Part shown: positions 22,587-35,490 of the stretch, in pieces | Numbering within the stretch: position 1 is the first letter of the stretch | How the letters are laid out: each line of letters opens with the position of its first letter | NCBI GenBank assembly: GCA_943735955.1 | Contig: OX030956.1 | Coordinates: 2,721,412 to 2,785,411 of the forward strand | From: Piscicola geometra | Taxonomy: Eukaryota > Annelida > Clitellata > Hirudinida > Piscicolidae | Reading direction: 5' to 3' | Length of the DNA: 64,000 nt | Program-made: the position numbers and the translations under genes | The notes under the pieces: generated by a model | What the model was told of the DNA's origin: nothing | Databases searched by the model: none | What the model saw: the letters and a program-made list of their open reading frames with translations, nothing else

Positions 22587-23513
22587 CTATCTATTTTTTA
22601 GCTTTTTATTTGTGCTTTCATTGGAATCTTTGTTCGGAGAGTGGCCATTTTGGGCCTGCCTGAAGACGGTACTTCGCTTGAGGGTTGTGATCTCTTCCGA
22701 TATCCTGTACATGTTCATCTGTGGGTGCATTGAACTCATTGCTTATCATTTTTTGATTACTAGTATCTAATTGTCATTCACGCTATTGGGCAAAGCCATA
22801 ACCTCGCAAGCCTTACAAATTCTTATTCAAAACTTGTATCCTCCAATATCAACACCAACCCTAAAACACGAATTCTGAAACTTCACCACAACACCCACAC
22901 AACACCCCCACAACACCCACACAACACCCACACTTCTCCAACACCACCACTACACCACACCACAACAACAACACCTTCTCTGGGTTGTAGACTTCGACAA
23001 TGGAACTGGCAAGTTTGTGAAAACACTCGTTGACGTTGGTGCCATCACAGGCACTCGTCTCAAAAAAGCCAGCCAGAAAGTACTTTTCTGCCAACTTGAG
23101 AAAACAACATTTTCAAGTTAATATTCAATTTTAGTAAAAAAAATGCAGTGTTAATATTTCATTAGATCAATTTATTTATTTTTTTGACAGCAGGAATGAA
23201 TCTTGCTAACTGCTCTTATGAAGTAATGATGCATTTATTCAATTTTTAGACTGTCACAATGTTAGCATAGCATTTCCAACTCATTGGAATAAATTCATGT
23301 TTGTGAAAAATTGTTGAGTATTTAAGAAGTGCACATGATCTTTAACTTAACAAAACGTGAGAAACGTGCTCTAAGGTTAATGAGCATTGAAATAACAAAA
23401 AATATAACAACCAATCTTCCTTCGCTCTTCTCCACTTGTCTCTCTGCCTGCAAGTCACTCTTGTTGCCCACCACTACCACTGCCACAGGCTCCCCTACAT
23501 CCAACTCTAACTC
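22587..23513 (-). pseudogene. Ras-family GTPase 3' exons, second copy
   Basis: Exons 23412-23513 (GNKSD), 22975-23094 (ETSA) and 22587-22718 (C-terminal tail) keep frame and splice sites. The intron after the ETSA exon has a different number of CCACAACACC-type units, adding 11 bases relative to unit one. The 5' exons are absent. Confidence 0.6.
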
Positions 23514-23533
23514 CTGTGTGTTTGTGTGTGTGT

Positions 23534-25027
23534 TAGAGGTTGGACATGGACGATTTTTCATTCCCGGTCCCGTCCCTTTCCCGAAATTTGTTTTCCCGTC
23601 CCGTCCCGTTCCCGATGGGACATCAGAATTTTGATTCCCGTCCTGTCCCGTTCCTGCAACTCGATTCCCGGTCCCAACCCGTTCCCGAAACTTTTTTGTT
23701 TTTTTATTCATTTTCGCTGCCAATTTCACTGGTCCCAAACTTGCTAGTTCTAATATTTTTTTTAATTTCTTATTTGAAAGTCAGAGAATATTTCTTTTAA
23801 TAAAATTTTAAAAAAAACACGGTTTAAATTTCAAGTATTTATTGAAATGAAAGTATTGAAGTTAGTCATTGTTTTTGAGTAATTCAATCAAGTCTTTATT
23901 GCTTTTCACACAGGTTAAACCGTTAAGAGTTTCAGCTTTCAAATCAGATGATTTTGGGTCTGAAGTTAAACGGCCACATATTGAAAAATTCCGTTAACAG
24001 GGAATATAACTTGCAGATATACTAAACAAAATTTTGGCTACTTCTTGTAGTATTTTTAAATTGCTTATTTTACTCCAATAAAATAAAACATCTTTATAAT
24101 CTTCAATTTTTTTGGACGTAATTGTGAATATCTGTACAATTCATCCTCTTCTGAATTTTTCTCTTGGTTCATTATTATTAATTCTTCAATAATGTTATTT
24201 ATATGTTTTTGACGACATTCTTATTCTCCACAGCTGTAAATATGAAATCATTCGTATAATTTGATAGTATAATAATTTTATTATAATTTATACGTTATAA
24301 AAACAAACATAATAGGTCTAAATAACCATCATTTGTTTTTTTTCTCAACGGCACCGCAGCTTGGTCTGGCTGTACAAAATAGAATTAAATTTTCTCTAAT
24401 GAAAGTCCTGGTATTTATTTCTTTTCTATCCCAAACTTTTTTCCTATTATTCTTTCATACAGGGGATGCAACAAACATGCTGTCATATGAAGAAGATCAA
24501 TGGCATCTTTTCTTTTGTCGAAATGATCAACTGAGCAATCATTTGGAAATTAATCATTAAAATTCAAAGTATTATTTTATAAAATTAAAATAATATAACT
24601 GACCATTTTGATTTCATTTGAAAAGTTTTCATCATCACCCATTTTTTCTAATCTCCCTAATCTTTGGACTCACCATAACAACTTCAAATGTAATGTTGGA
24701 GATTTGCAATGGTGGCTTCGTTATACATTTCTATTGCATTTAATACTTATATTAAGAACGGAGTATCGATGAAATAAAAATTTCCATACTTAGAAGTTTG
24801 CTGAAAAACACTGTTAAAGAATCCAATCCCAATAACTGTTATTCCCGTTTTTCCCGTTCCCGATTTAAAAGTTGATCCCCGTTCCCGTCTTTTCCCGTTC
24901 CCGATTTGAATGTTGATTCCCGTTCCCGTCCCGAAAACCTATTCTCGGTTCCCGACTTTTCCCGTTCCGAAATTAATTTTCATTCCCGTTCCCGCGGGAG
25001 TCCTGCGGGTACCCGGTCCGACCTCTA
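23534..25027 (-). mobile_element. hAT-1, second copy
   Basis: Same TAGAGGT ends, TTCCCG subterminal motifs and dimerisation-domain remnant as at 8539-10033. It sits in the same GT microsatellite, so it was copied by the segmental duplication rather than by transposition. Confidence 0.6.
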
Positions 25028-25267
25028 GTGTTTATGTGTATGTGTGTGTTAGTGTGTGTGTGTTTGTGTGTGTTTGTATGCGTGACACTTGACCACATTG
25101 AAGCACACTTAATTACACCTAATCATTTTTTTAATAGTTTTCATCCTCATAATCATCTTTTGAATCGTTTTCATCATCACCACCAACACCATAATTATAA
25201 CTCTTTTGAGTCAATATAGCTCTTTATTACTCCTCTGCATAATGCCAGCTAGCCATGCACTCATGAC

Positions 25268-28200
25268 CAGTGTTATTTTCGTTCCATAAAATAATTATAG
25301 TTTTTATTTCAGTTTCGTTTTGGAATTAATTATAGTTTTTATTTTCGTTTTCGTTTTGAAAATAATTATAGTTTTTATTTTCGTTTTCGTTTTGAAAATA
25401 ATTATAGTTTTTATTTTCGTTTCAGTTTTGAAAATAATTATAGTTTTTTTTTTAATTTTGAAAATATATTAATTTGAAACTTTCAACACTATTTATTTAT
25501 ATCTAAAAAAATGAATAGATCATAAAATGAAACAGTAAAATAGAACAGTATATTAACAAAAAATGAGTTTAAAAAATTAACAGTCCAATAAAAATGTATT
25601 CAGTCTCAAGAAAACTTTCATTTGTAGGTTTTTCTGTAATCTATTTCTTTTCCCACTTGTTAAAGAAGCACATAAAGAAAAAAATTTCTCAACGTATGCC
25701 TGGGAGGCTGGAGCTGCCAAAAGATCTTGTGCAATTGGACTAAGAATAGGGTAGAAAGTTATGTTGTCATTCCAGAATTTTAACCCATTTGGTTCTCAAG
25801 TATTTTTGATTTTTGAAGAATTTATTTTCATCTCCGAAATATATTTTTCTATTTCCACAATTATACTTGAATTGCATTCTTTGCTAGAACTTGTATCGTC
25901 AATACTTAATTTAGAAGATAAAAATGTAAATTTCTTTGAAGGAATTGATGATTCATCTGAAGCTTCTATTTCATTATGTTGTGAACTATTTTCAAAACAA
26001 TTGTTCTTTGCTTCGCTAAAAGCCGGCAAAATAAAAGATTCAAATTGTTTAATTGCAATAAAAATTTGATTTGATGTATCATTAAATAAGATTTATAATT
26101 TAATTGAAAACTTGTTTTTAAAATATATCTAAATTACCTGTGAACAAATGTGAGTATTAGCAGCATGCAATAAACTAGAATATTGTGGTAACAGAATGAA
26201 TTCTGCAACAGTTGGATCCACAAATGTAGCAGCTGCTGTTACTGGATTGAAATTCAATGAAGAGGGATTTAAAAAGCACTCAAAATAATGTTGAATTGCA
26301 CTCCTCAATGAAACAATCAAACTAGAAATTCCTACAAATTTAATTTGTTCTAAATGGCAGTCTAGGTCTAAAACAGACGGTATGACATGTGATAAAGACA
26401 ATGTATCGGTCTGAATACTGTCAGTGTGGGTTGCGAATGGTTTCAAAAAATGTTGAACTTCTACCAATCTGTTCCATTCACTTGCTAATAATTTTTCGAT
26501 TTAGGCAAAATCCATAACATAATTGACATCATCTTTTAGTTCTAGTAATCTTTCAACCATAAAAAAGTGCTGTTCCATCTAGTGGGGCAGTCTGTTATTA
26601 CTGTTTTGGAAGATTTTTCAAGGAGTTTTTCTATGAGTATTGTTGACTTTCTAATTTTGCTGACTATATACCTTGCTTTTGTAATTATTGGTTCATATAC
26701 ATTATTGGAGTATACTCTTTTTAAAACTAGTTGTATGGTGTGTGCTAAACAGGGCATATGTCGATAAGGAACCCATTTTTCTAATTCTATTTCATTACAA
26801 ATTATTTCACTTTCTTCTTCATCACTATCTGAGTTTTCATTTTCTGAATAATCGTCTTTTTCTGCATGCTTATTTTGAAGAATACGCACAGCTTTTAAAA
26901 TATTTGAACCGTTATCAGATATAATTAAAATTATTTTATTCGGTTCTATATTCCAATCAGCGAGACACTTTGATAAACACTCAGCAAGTTTTTCTCCTGT
27001 GTGGGGATGATTAAGTTGAATTAGGTTTAAAAAGTAATGACACGGTTTGCTACTCTGTGGATTGAAACAGCATGCTGAAATCCCAACATATGATGATGTT
27101 AAACCTTTTTTGGTCCAAATATCTAAACATATAACTATTCTTCGAACATTCTTCAATGAGTCTTTCAGAATTTTGCAACCCTCATCATATTTGTCTTTTA
27201 ATAAGTCCAGTAACTTTGATGGGCCTGAAAAAAATTGCAATAATTGATCCCCACTATTTTTGTACAATATGTTGTAATCATTTATAATGAATAACGACCA
27301 TTGTAATTGCTCAAATAAATTTCTACAATAAATGGTAATACTTTTTACATTTTGAATAAGATAAAATAAACAAAATTACCTGGCATTTTAAGTTTTATAT
27401 CCAATGTTTCCACAAAGTTTTAAAAATGTTTATTCGATACTAGATTTAATGGGATGTTTGTGTTTACAAATCATTTTAATAAGGAGTCTTGTCTCTTCAA
27501 ATATTCTTCGCACTTACTTGATTACAAAACTGTTTTCGTCGTATTTTTTTCAAAACTAATAGTTTGTTGAACGGAATTTTCATTACTTTTAATCTTTTCA
27601 CAATTCCTTTTTCTGACTAATTCAATTTCCTAGAATTCTTGAAAAAACTTTTTGTGGTAGCTAGAGAGATGAACCTTGAGGTTTGTCGGATTTTTTCCTT
27701 TAAGTGTTGCGTTGCATAATACTTTCTGTCCGTCTTTGGTCGTCGATACTTCAACGATGCATGTACTTTTGACATTTTCTGAAGAATATGTAAAATATTT
27801 CCAAATTTCGCTTTCTTTCTTTCTACCAGCAAATGAACGTGATAAACTCATTGTTATTTAAACTTGAAATATTATAAGAATCGATTACGTAAATTATTGA
27901 TTAATAACAAATTTGAAGTATAATAACAAATTTAAGATTAAAATAAGTGATAATTTAGTTGACAAAGCGAAGCAGTAATAAAATAACGTTTTACAAATGG
28001 CACTACTTTCATAGGTTTACTTTGGAAAGCGTACTCATAATTTATGCATATGAGATTAACGATTGACAAAGACAAATTTCCAATGTTTAAATCGCTGTAT
28101 GGTAATAAAACGGTATTGCTCACAGGCAAAATAAAATACTTTAAATTAATAAGATTTTTTTTTCCTATTAGTTTAGTTTAGAAAGTTAAAAACCACGCAG

Positions 28201-29107
28201 ATCTTTTGACTTATTTTTATGTGAATAATTTTAATTTAAATGTGAACAGATTTGACATTACTGAGTAAAATAATTATTAATTACTCAAAAAAGTATTCAT
28301 AAAAGAAGTAAAGAAGCCTTATTTATTGTTCATTTAACGATATTACTTGCCTCAGATAGTTTGCCGAAATATATACCAGATTTGACATTACTGAGTAAAA
28401 TTATTATTAATTACACGAAAAATTATTCGTAAAAGAAGTAAAAAAGCCTAATTTATTGTTCATTTTACGATATATCTCGCCTCAGATATATATATCGTGA
28501 ACTATCATATAACTTTAAAAAAAATGTAAAAAAAGAAGTAAAAAAGCCTAATTTATTGTTCATTTTACGATATATCTCGCCTCAGATATATATATCGTGA
28601 ACTATCATACAACTTTAAAAAAAATGTAAAAAAAGAAGTAAAAGAAGCCTCAGTTATTGTTCATTTTACGATATATCTCGCCTCGGAGAGTTTGCCGAAA
28701 TCTAAATTAATATGGCCGCTTTTTGTTTTTCGTAAGAAACCAACAATCAGCTGATTCAAGAAATAAATAAACATTGCCATCAGCTGATTTTATATTGCTA
28801 TGTCTATGCTTCCGAGTACGCTTTCCAAAGTATCCCACTTACATAAAGGCCAAAGATAATGTTTATAACATAGACATATATTTTTTATATACATTTTCAT
28901 TTGTATATTATGGCATATCATAAAAAGTTATTTAATTTTCGCTTTGGAAATAATTATAGTTTTTATTTCAGTTTCGTTTTGGAAATAATTATAGTTTTTA
29001 TTTTCGTTTTCGTTTTGAAAATAAATTTAGTTTTTATTTTCGTTTTCGTGGAACGATTATTCAGAATTGTCGTTTTCGTTTTCGTTTTCGTTACGAAAAT
29101 AACACTG
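25268..29107 (-). mobile_element. hAT-2 without the LINE (empty site)
   Basis: Both terminal repeats and the CTCATGAC duplication are present (29108-29115 on the right). It is 3840 bases long. The LINE found in units one and four is missing here. An additional internal 130-bp repeat unit is present. Confidence 0.9.
25577..27851 (-). pseudogene. hAT-2 transposase, best-preserved copy
   Basis: BED finger 27630-27851; catalytic core 26542-27267, which stays open about 35 codons further at its start than in units one and four; middle part 26129-26467; acidic Ser-rich exon about 25796-26029; dimerisation domain 25577-25790 (ILSPIAQDLLAAPASQ, VERFFS). The T-run frameshift after DCPTRWNST and the in-frame stops remain, so it is inactive despite the intact ends. 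Confidence 0.8.
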
Positions 29108-29455
29108 CTCATGACTCGTTCTCATCATCATCATCAATCATCAACCATCATCATCATCACCACCATCATCGATTTTCAAAGGGCAGTAAGTAGCTATTGC
29201 TGTTATATTCGTTTATTTTTCAAGAATAGTCATAATAAGATATTTGAAAAAGTTTTGAAAAATGTATTTTATCAAAAATAATCAAGTACAACCGATCTTC
29301 AGAAATCAAACTAACTATAATCTTCGTTTCAAAATGATTGTTAAACGTCTCAATGATTATACTATAGTCAATTTAGGAAGCATTAAATGTTTTTCGATGC
29401 ATTTCATCATGAAATGAAAGTAAAACTTGAAACTCAAAGTTTTCTTCAAATGAGC
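29108..29455. other. 3' flank of gene copy C
   Basis: Matches 16294-16641: CAT microsatellite, then the common gene 3' flank. No other feature seen. Confidence 0.45.
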
Positions 29456-32400
29456 TTACACGCAGTTCCATACATTCTGGTTCCAGCTTGTACCAGGAGC
29501 GCAGTCTCTGACCCAGCATTGTGTCCACTGACTGCACTGCACGTATTTGGTTTTGTCGTGATGTGGCCAGTAGAACTTCTTTAAGCCAACGTTCTCTGAA
29601 GCGCATGGGTTCAACGAGTCACAGTCATATCCAGAGAGTATGGGGGGAAGTCTCGTAGTAGTTGTTGAAGTGGTTGTAGTAGTTGTTGTAGTAGTTGTTG
29701 TAGTTGTTGTTGTAATTGTTGAAGTGGTTGTAGTAGTTGTTGTTGAAGTTGTTGTAGTAGTTGTAGTGGTTGTTGTTGTAGTGGTGTTTGTAGTAGTTGT
29801 TGTTGGGGTTGTTGTTGTTGGAGTTGTTGTTGTTGGGATTGTTGTTGTTGGAGTTGTTGTTGTTGTAGTTGTTGTTGTTGTAGTAGTGGTTGTTGTTGGG
29901 GTTGTTGTTGTTGGGGTTGTTGTTGTAGTGGTTGTTGTTGGAGTGGTTGTTGTTGGAGTAGTGGTTGTTGTTGTTGTAGGGGTTGTTTTTGTAGTGGTTA
30001 TTGTTGTAGTGGTTGTAGTACTAGTTGTAGTAGGATAAGCTGGATCTGAAAAAATACCAAGAAAAAACGTTGTAGTGGTTGGAGTGGTTTAAGTAGGGGT
30101 TGTTGTAGTGGTTGTTTTAGTGGTTGTTTTTGTAGTGGTGGTTTTGTAGTAGGTGTAGTGGTGGTTTTGTAGTAATGGAATCTGGATCAGAAAAAACAAA
30201 TTGACGTTTTAATGAATAAGTATGAAAATTAAATGATGAAACATAATTTTCTTGAATATTTTTTCAATATAATTTGGAGCCTTTGAAGTAAAAACTCACC
30301 TTCAACACAAACGAAGCTGAAGTGTGGTTTGTCTACGCAGAGAAAGCCCTTTTTACAAGGGTTGGGTTCGCAGGGTGTTTTCTCTGTAAAGAATAACATT
30401 TTTGAAAAAAAAGAATAAAAATGTAAATAAATTGATATCTAAAAGTTTTCATGATTTTAAATTCATATTTTAGCAAGATGTTATTTTTCGTGAAAATTGT
30501 ACAATAAATAATAAAAAAGCAGCTTTTTCTTCAGTGAAAATTTACGAAAAAATGTGCGATTTTTGTTAATTTCCGAGAAATTTTTACAGAAAAATTAAAT
30601 AACGCCTATTTTATTTTACTGACTTCCAATTCCTAATGTGATGTTGATGTGGCCAGTTTTTTTTTCTTTTCCTTGAAGGTAGCAGTAGAGGTAGACGTTC
30701 TTGGAAAGAGATTCATCGTTAGGAACGTAAAGGTGGGATGGGCTCTCAGGTGTTAAATCAAGCTTATAATCATAAAAGCTTGGGTTTGGTGTAACATCTT
30801 TAGAGAAATAAATCGTGTTGTAGTAATCTTCTTTAGGAAATTTGATCTGTGACTGAAATGTTAATTTTAAAAGTTCAGGACATTATATAAACTCAATAAA
30901 AGTAAGAAGTATGAAAAAATTTGCCAGTTTGAAAAATACTAGAAATCATTTTTTTAAACGAACTTCAATTGTTGTTCCATCTTGGTTGATTTTAATTCTG
31001 CACTGAATACTCATACCAGGCCCCACTATCACATCACCGCCTTCCTCTCCCATGACAATCGGGGCTTTGAAAGTTAGTATTTTTATTAGTTATTTAAACA
31101 TTTTATTTTAAACAGACAACATTTTAATTGAAATTAAATACTTGCTAATGCAATTATCAAATTAACCCTTGCACGTTCTTCTCACGATACTTCGTTTGAC
31201 ATGAGGGAAATCAGAGAAACTTTCCAATTGGTCCAGATGCAAGCATTTGGGTTCGGATGCTATGGCCTCAAGTTCTGTGGGGCTCGTTTCTCTGCCAACA
31301 CCAACAACAAAAACTGAAATATTTTTTTCATGAAGTCTTTTAGCCGATTCAATGGTCAGGTCTGGTCGATTCGAAACGCCGTCAGTAAAGATTATAGCCA
31401 CTCTGGGTACCCCTGTGAATCATCATGTGTGAATTGGCTTAAAATAAGGCTTTCTGCATTTTATATTTTTGAACAAACCAGATTTTCTAGCTCCTTCCTG
31501 CTCAGTGAATGCTTTTTCTGCAATGTAGTCCAGAGCCTTGTCTATACAAGTGCCTATGAGAAAATACATGGTATTTGTTAAAAGTTTGTTAATAGTTTGC
31601 TGCTATCCGATTGAAAAATAAGTATATTAATTTCACCTTGAGCCAACTGGGATACTGTTCCTACTGCTCGTAGATACTCGGATGTACTTTTGAAGTTAAA
31701 AAAAGAAAAATGTTTTATAAGGTCAGAGCTGAACTGAATGAGAGAAAACCTACTATCCTCAAGAGGGTCGGGACCTACTTTGAAGTCTTCGATGAATGAT
31801 TTTATAAACTGTATCATCAAATCAAAGTCTCTGGTCTGTATGCTCATAGATCCGTCAATTGCGAATATCACGTCTGAAGCTCCTCCGCGGCATAAAGCTG
31901 AAATAAAAGTAGAAATAAGTTTTGTTCAATATACTAAACATTTATTTCAAGTTAATCTGAAAAAGTGTAAGTACTTGGTTCCAACTCTTCAACTTTAGTC
32001 ACAAATGTTTGTGCTTTATTTCCAAAACTAAAGTTTATTTCCCACAAATATGCTTGCAGTCTTATTTCATATGAAACCGCCGATTCTTTATGTAATGTTT
32101 CCAAATATATGTAGGCTGCAAGTCCGGAAAAGAATGGCTTCGAGAGATCTTCCCACTTCACATCAAACCAGTCCACTCCAAAAACGGTTCTGACATTTTT
32201 AATTTCAGTGTGCGATACAGATTGACTAACTAAAAATTCTTTTTTGCCAATCTGAGAAAAAATTTAAAATGTAAAAGCGTGAAAAAGCATTTTTGTAAGT
32301 AATGGGGGAAATGACGATTCGAACCTTCCAGATGCCTCCACTGAATTCACTACTCGGAGCAGTCCCGTCATTTGTCTCTACGTAGGCTAACCTCCTGATG

Positions 32401-32555
32401 AAGAGCTTGTCGTTCGAGAAATAACACTTGCGTTCGATTTTAGAAATCGTAGCTTCGACAACATCTCTGCCCACTGCCCCTTCCACTAACGTCTCGTCTA
32501 TCACAGCCCCTGCAACAATCCCAAGAACAGTTAGTAGAATTACCAAAGTCAACAT
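29456..32555 (-). CDS. Secreted vWA / Thr-rich / chitin-binding protein, copy C (complete)
   Basis: Nine exons on the minus strand: 32325-32555, 31975-32251, 31637-31897, 31479-31553, 31167-31412, 30964-31064, 30624-30852, 30300-30383 and 29456-30045; 697 aa. It has a signal peptide (1-16), GGIW domain, vWA domain with MIDAS residues D-G-S-M-S, GTCIDKAL and FTDG, a beta-rich region, a four-Cys EGF-like segment (TPCEPNPCKKGFLC), about 130 residues of Thr-rich TTTTP-type repeats, and a six-Cys CBM14 domain at about 641-697 (YDCDSLNPC ... KFYWPHH ... YVQC ... CWVRDC ... C). A one-base deletion relative to copy E near 31588 lies in an intron and is harmless. The Thr stretch is likely O-glycosylated. 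The protein probably links chitin to other matrix partners; function is inferred from domains only. Confidence 0.9.
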
Positions 32556-32600
32556 CTCGCCGTTTGCTTTAGAGAGCTCTGATAACTTGAGGTATCATTT

Positions 32601-32609
32601 CCTTTTATA
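32601..32609 (-). promoter_or_regulatory. TATA box of gene copy C
   Basis: TATAAAAGG lies 46 bases before the start codon at 32555 and is directly preceded (higher coordinates) by the 32-bp repeat array. Confidence 0.65.
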
Positions 32610-32618
32610 CGAAAAAAA

Positions 32619-32775
32619 GACGCAATACTTCACAAATAGTGGGTTTAAAAGACGCAATACTTCACAAATAGTGGGTTTTAAAGACGCAATACTTCACAAA
32701 TAGTGGCTTTAAAAGACGCAATACTTCACAAATAGTGGGTTTTAAAGACGCAATACTTCACAAATAGTGGGTTTA
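32619..32775. repeat. 32-bp promoter-proximal tandem repeat, five units
   Basis: Units start at 32619, 32651, 32683, 32715 and 32747, with core GACGCAATACTTCACAA and a TAGTGGGTTTAAAA-type spacer. Two more units follow at 33309 and 33341, beyond a SINE-like insertion. A/D-type genes have one unit at the same place. On the gene strand the core reads TTGTGAAGTATTGCGTC, which contains a TTGCGTC half-site reminiscent of bZIP (C/EBP-ATF) sites; that link is inference. Confidence 0.85.
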
Positions 32776-33308
32776 AATTTAATTAATTAGAATATTTTTA
32801 GTGCGAATGTTTGTTGTTTTGAATCTGTCAAAGAATGGCTACAGCAGAACGCAGGGACTCAAGTGAGCTGCGATATAAAGGAGAACTCCTTCCATAGCAG
32901 CAGCAGTTCCAGTGCTGGCAAGGACTTCTCCTTCACCCTCTATCGCAGCCTCGGCACCAGTGGCAAGACAAAAAATTGAGAAAAATGAGATTGTGTTTTA
33001 TGGTTTTAAGGATGATGTGGTGATGATTGTGCTGTGGTATGAGTGTTGGTACTGTAGTGATGATTGAATTTTTTAATATTTTTTTTGGGTGCTGATAGTG
33101 ATATTTTGATGGTGATTGTCATGGTGGTGTGGGTTAGGTTGGGTTATTGAGGTTGATTGTTTGTTTTTTTATACTTAAATTGATATATATACATACATTG
33201 GTAGTGGTATAAAAACAGTTTTATTTAACAAATTTATTTGAAAAGCGCTTTTGTTCACTTAGTAAAGGGCGCTATACAAATCATTAGTGATTGATTGATT
33301 GATTGATT
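32776..33308 (+). mobile_element. SINE-like retroelement with the LINE 3' tail
   Basis: Its 3' end, CTTAGTAAAGGGCGCTATAC followed by AAATCATTAGTGATTGATTG, matches the last 65 bases of the LINE at 10899-13168 almost exactly. The body (AGCAGCAGCAG and CACTCTATCGCAGCC-like segments, GT-rich part) is unrelated to the LINE and has no tRNA promoter. It has landed between unit five and unit six of the 32-bp array. A related copy lies at 36368-36882. Confidence 0.75.
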
Positions 33309-33362
33309 GACGCAATACTTCACAAATAGTGGGTTTAAAAGACGCAATACTTCACAAACACT
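33309..33362. repeat. 32-bp repeat, units six and seven
   Basis: Continuation of the promoter array after the SINE-like insertion; the phase is preserved across it. Confidence 0.85.
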
Positions 33363-34275
33363 GTGTTCATTTCGAAGGGTCTCGCAATTTTTCGAAAATC
33401 AAAAAGTTTTTTTTTGGTGGGGAAAGGTGATGGGTTTTTTAGTATGCCATAGGAAAAAAATATGTTCTCTAGCTGGCCATCAGGCCTTTATCTCACGAAA
33501 CATTTCATATATCAACACAAAACATAGAGATCCCACTAAAATAGAACTAAGATGACACAAATTCTGAGAAAAAATTAGACCTTAATTACACGTTTGTATC
33601 TTTACACTTATCATATTTACATTCTTCCCGCCATGACACAATATATATAGAACAACGCAGAAAGACAAAATAACTCCCAAGCTTTCGGAATTTTGCAACC
33701 TTCATGGAAAGAATGCCGAAACTGTGCAAAGACAGCTCAAAATCACATCAACAAGTTTACGTGTTGATCATTCTTATCCCATTGCATGTATCGAATTGCA
33801 AGAACTCTTTTATGCCAAAAGCCTTCAGCCCGAGAAGCATTATATGCTCGATGTTGCTCTGATTCTGCCAGTTACTTCATAAGATGCAAGAATAGCATTT
33901 TCAAAACTTCGGCCTATTAAAATTCATCTTAGGACGACTGTATCTGCTCGTCGTTTGCAAAGCTTGTTTGAGAATATCTGCTACCAAAACAGTTACTGCA
34001 CTTCTTCCAGTAAATGAATTGGTGAAAAGATTTTTACAAACGGATTGAAAAATCGTTTTGTAACTGAAAACACATTAAAATTCAGTTGAAACAAAATATT
34101 TAAAAAAATAATAGACTGTTTAGGATCTCATATCAAATTTATTTATTTTTTTCAACCTTATTTAAAAAAATGATGACGTAACCCTAAGAATGCTATACAA
34201 CTTAGTTTGTAGTTTTTTTATCCTTAATAAACTATCTAAATACTTTATCAATTATAATTAATAGTTTTTATTTAG
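33363..34275 (+). mobile_element. AT-rich stretch with a hAT transposase remnant
   Basis: At about 33853-33982 the plus strand reads VALILPVTS, stop, DARIAFSKLRPIK, LRTTVSARRLQSLF. This matches the style of the C-terminal dimerisation domain of TTF-type hAT transposases. Nothing else in this stretch is recognisable and element ends were not found. Confidence 0.45.
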
Positions 34276-35204
34276 CCCATTTACCATTGAAAACAATTGC
34301 TTCATAAGTTTTAATGGATCAAAATGTTGCGAAAACGCAACTTGAGCTGGAAGTGTGAAACAATTCTATGCAGTAAGAAATCATAAATAAATTGATTCAA
34401 ACCACATTTATTGGAAAAGAAATAAGTTTCAATAGCAAAAAGTTCAATAAAATTTTTACTTTCAATTATTTTATTAGTTTTAATAATAATAATAATTATT
34501 ATTTTGATTACAAAAGAGCAAAATATATTACATCAATTACAATAGCACACTCATAAACTGTCGTGCTGTTGCAAAGACGACACTGACGACAAATGTTATC
34601 TTCATTTCAATTTTATAATCAATATATTCCTTCTATTTATTCTTCAATAAAAGCTTCAAATGTGAAGCATTTGCGGGTTGGAATTTTCCTCAAAATATAA
34701 AAATCAACATTTCATCTACAAAATTTAAATTAGAATATTAATTTTATAAATTTCATAATACATTAACGTTTAAACAATAATTTTATACTTTTTTAATAAA
34801 TATTGTAATAAATGACTAGGCTTGTTAAAAATCATATGATATCACATTAAGTTAAAATTGCGAAAACGCAGCATTAATTTTTAAATGCATTGAAAACGTT
34901 TTAAAAGTTATTTTGAATAATAAAAATTAAATTTAAGTATTAGCTATCTTTTCATCCTGAAATTAAAACTAATTTTGTATAAAAATACTAAAATCGAACG
35001 AAAAAATATAAAAATTATTAGCAAGGAAAGATTGTTTTGAGAAATGTTAAATGTGAACAGAAAAAAAACTATAAATATTAGAAAAGTTAAATTATGAAAT
35101 TAAAATTTCAAATTTATTTTACAAACAATTTGAAAAACTCGCTATTAAAGCAGAAATAATAAATAAATAGATGCTGCAAAAACGCAACAGCAGCGGTATA
35201 TGGG
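34276..35204. mobile_element. piggyBac-like non-autonomous element
   Basis: The left end CCCATTTACCATTG and the reverse-complemented right end CCCATATACCGCTG are inverted repeats beginning CCC. The right end is followed by TTAA; the left is preceded by TTTAG, a probable mutated TTAA. GCGAAAACGCA-type motifs recur near both ends and in the middle. No transposase is seen. Confidence 0.5.
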
Positions 35205-35362
35205 TTAAACAATTACTTTTTTAACCAAAGTTGAGCCCCCCAGCATTTTTGGCTGGTTGCGCCCCTGCAAATTCGTATTATAAACATAGTCATCTACTTG
35301 GATGTCAAAGCATGTTTTCATCACTTCAAGCAATTCATTTCTGTATGTCGGTGTTTTATTGA

Positions 35363-35490
35363 AAACTTCAAAGGATTTTCGGAGAACTTCAAAGGATTTT
35401 CGGAGAACTTCAAAGGATTTTTGGAGAACTTCAAAGGATTTTCGAAGAACTTCAAAGGATTTTGGAGAACTTCAAAGGATTTTTGGAGAT
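35363..35490. repeat. 21-bp tandem repeat (AACTTCAAAGGATTTTCGG)
   Basis: Six units with small variants. Because 21 is a multiple of three, every frame stays periodic (for example ENFKGFS), but no start, splice site or neighbouring exon supports translation. Degenerate ACTTCAA units continue to about 35530. Confidence 0.85.

Noticed and set aside
31578..31871. Apparently shortened vWA exon in copy C
   Set aside because: The one-base difference from copy E lies in the intron after the exon end at 31637, so the coding sequence is unaffected.
32619..33362. CRISPR-like array (regular 32-bp units)
   Set aside because: The units are contiguous direct repeats without unique spacers, and the genome is clearly eukaryotic.
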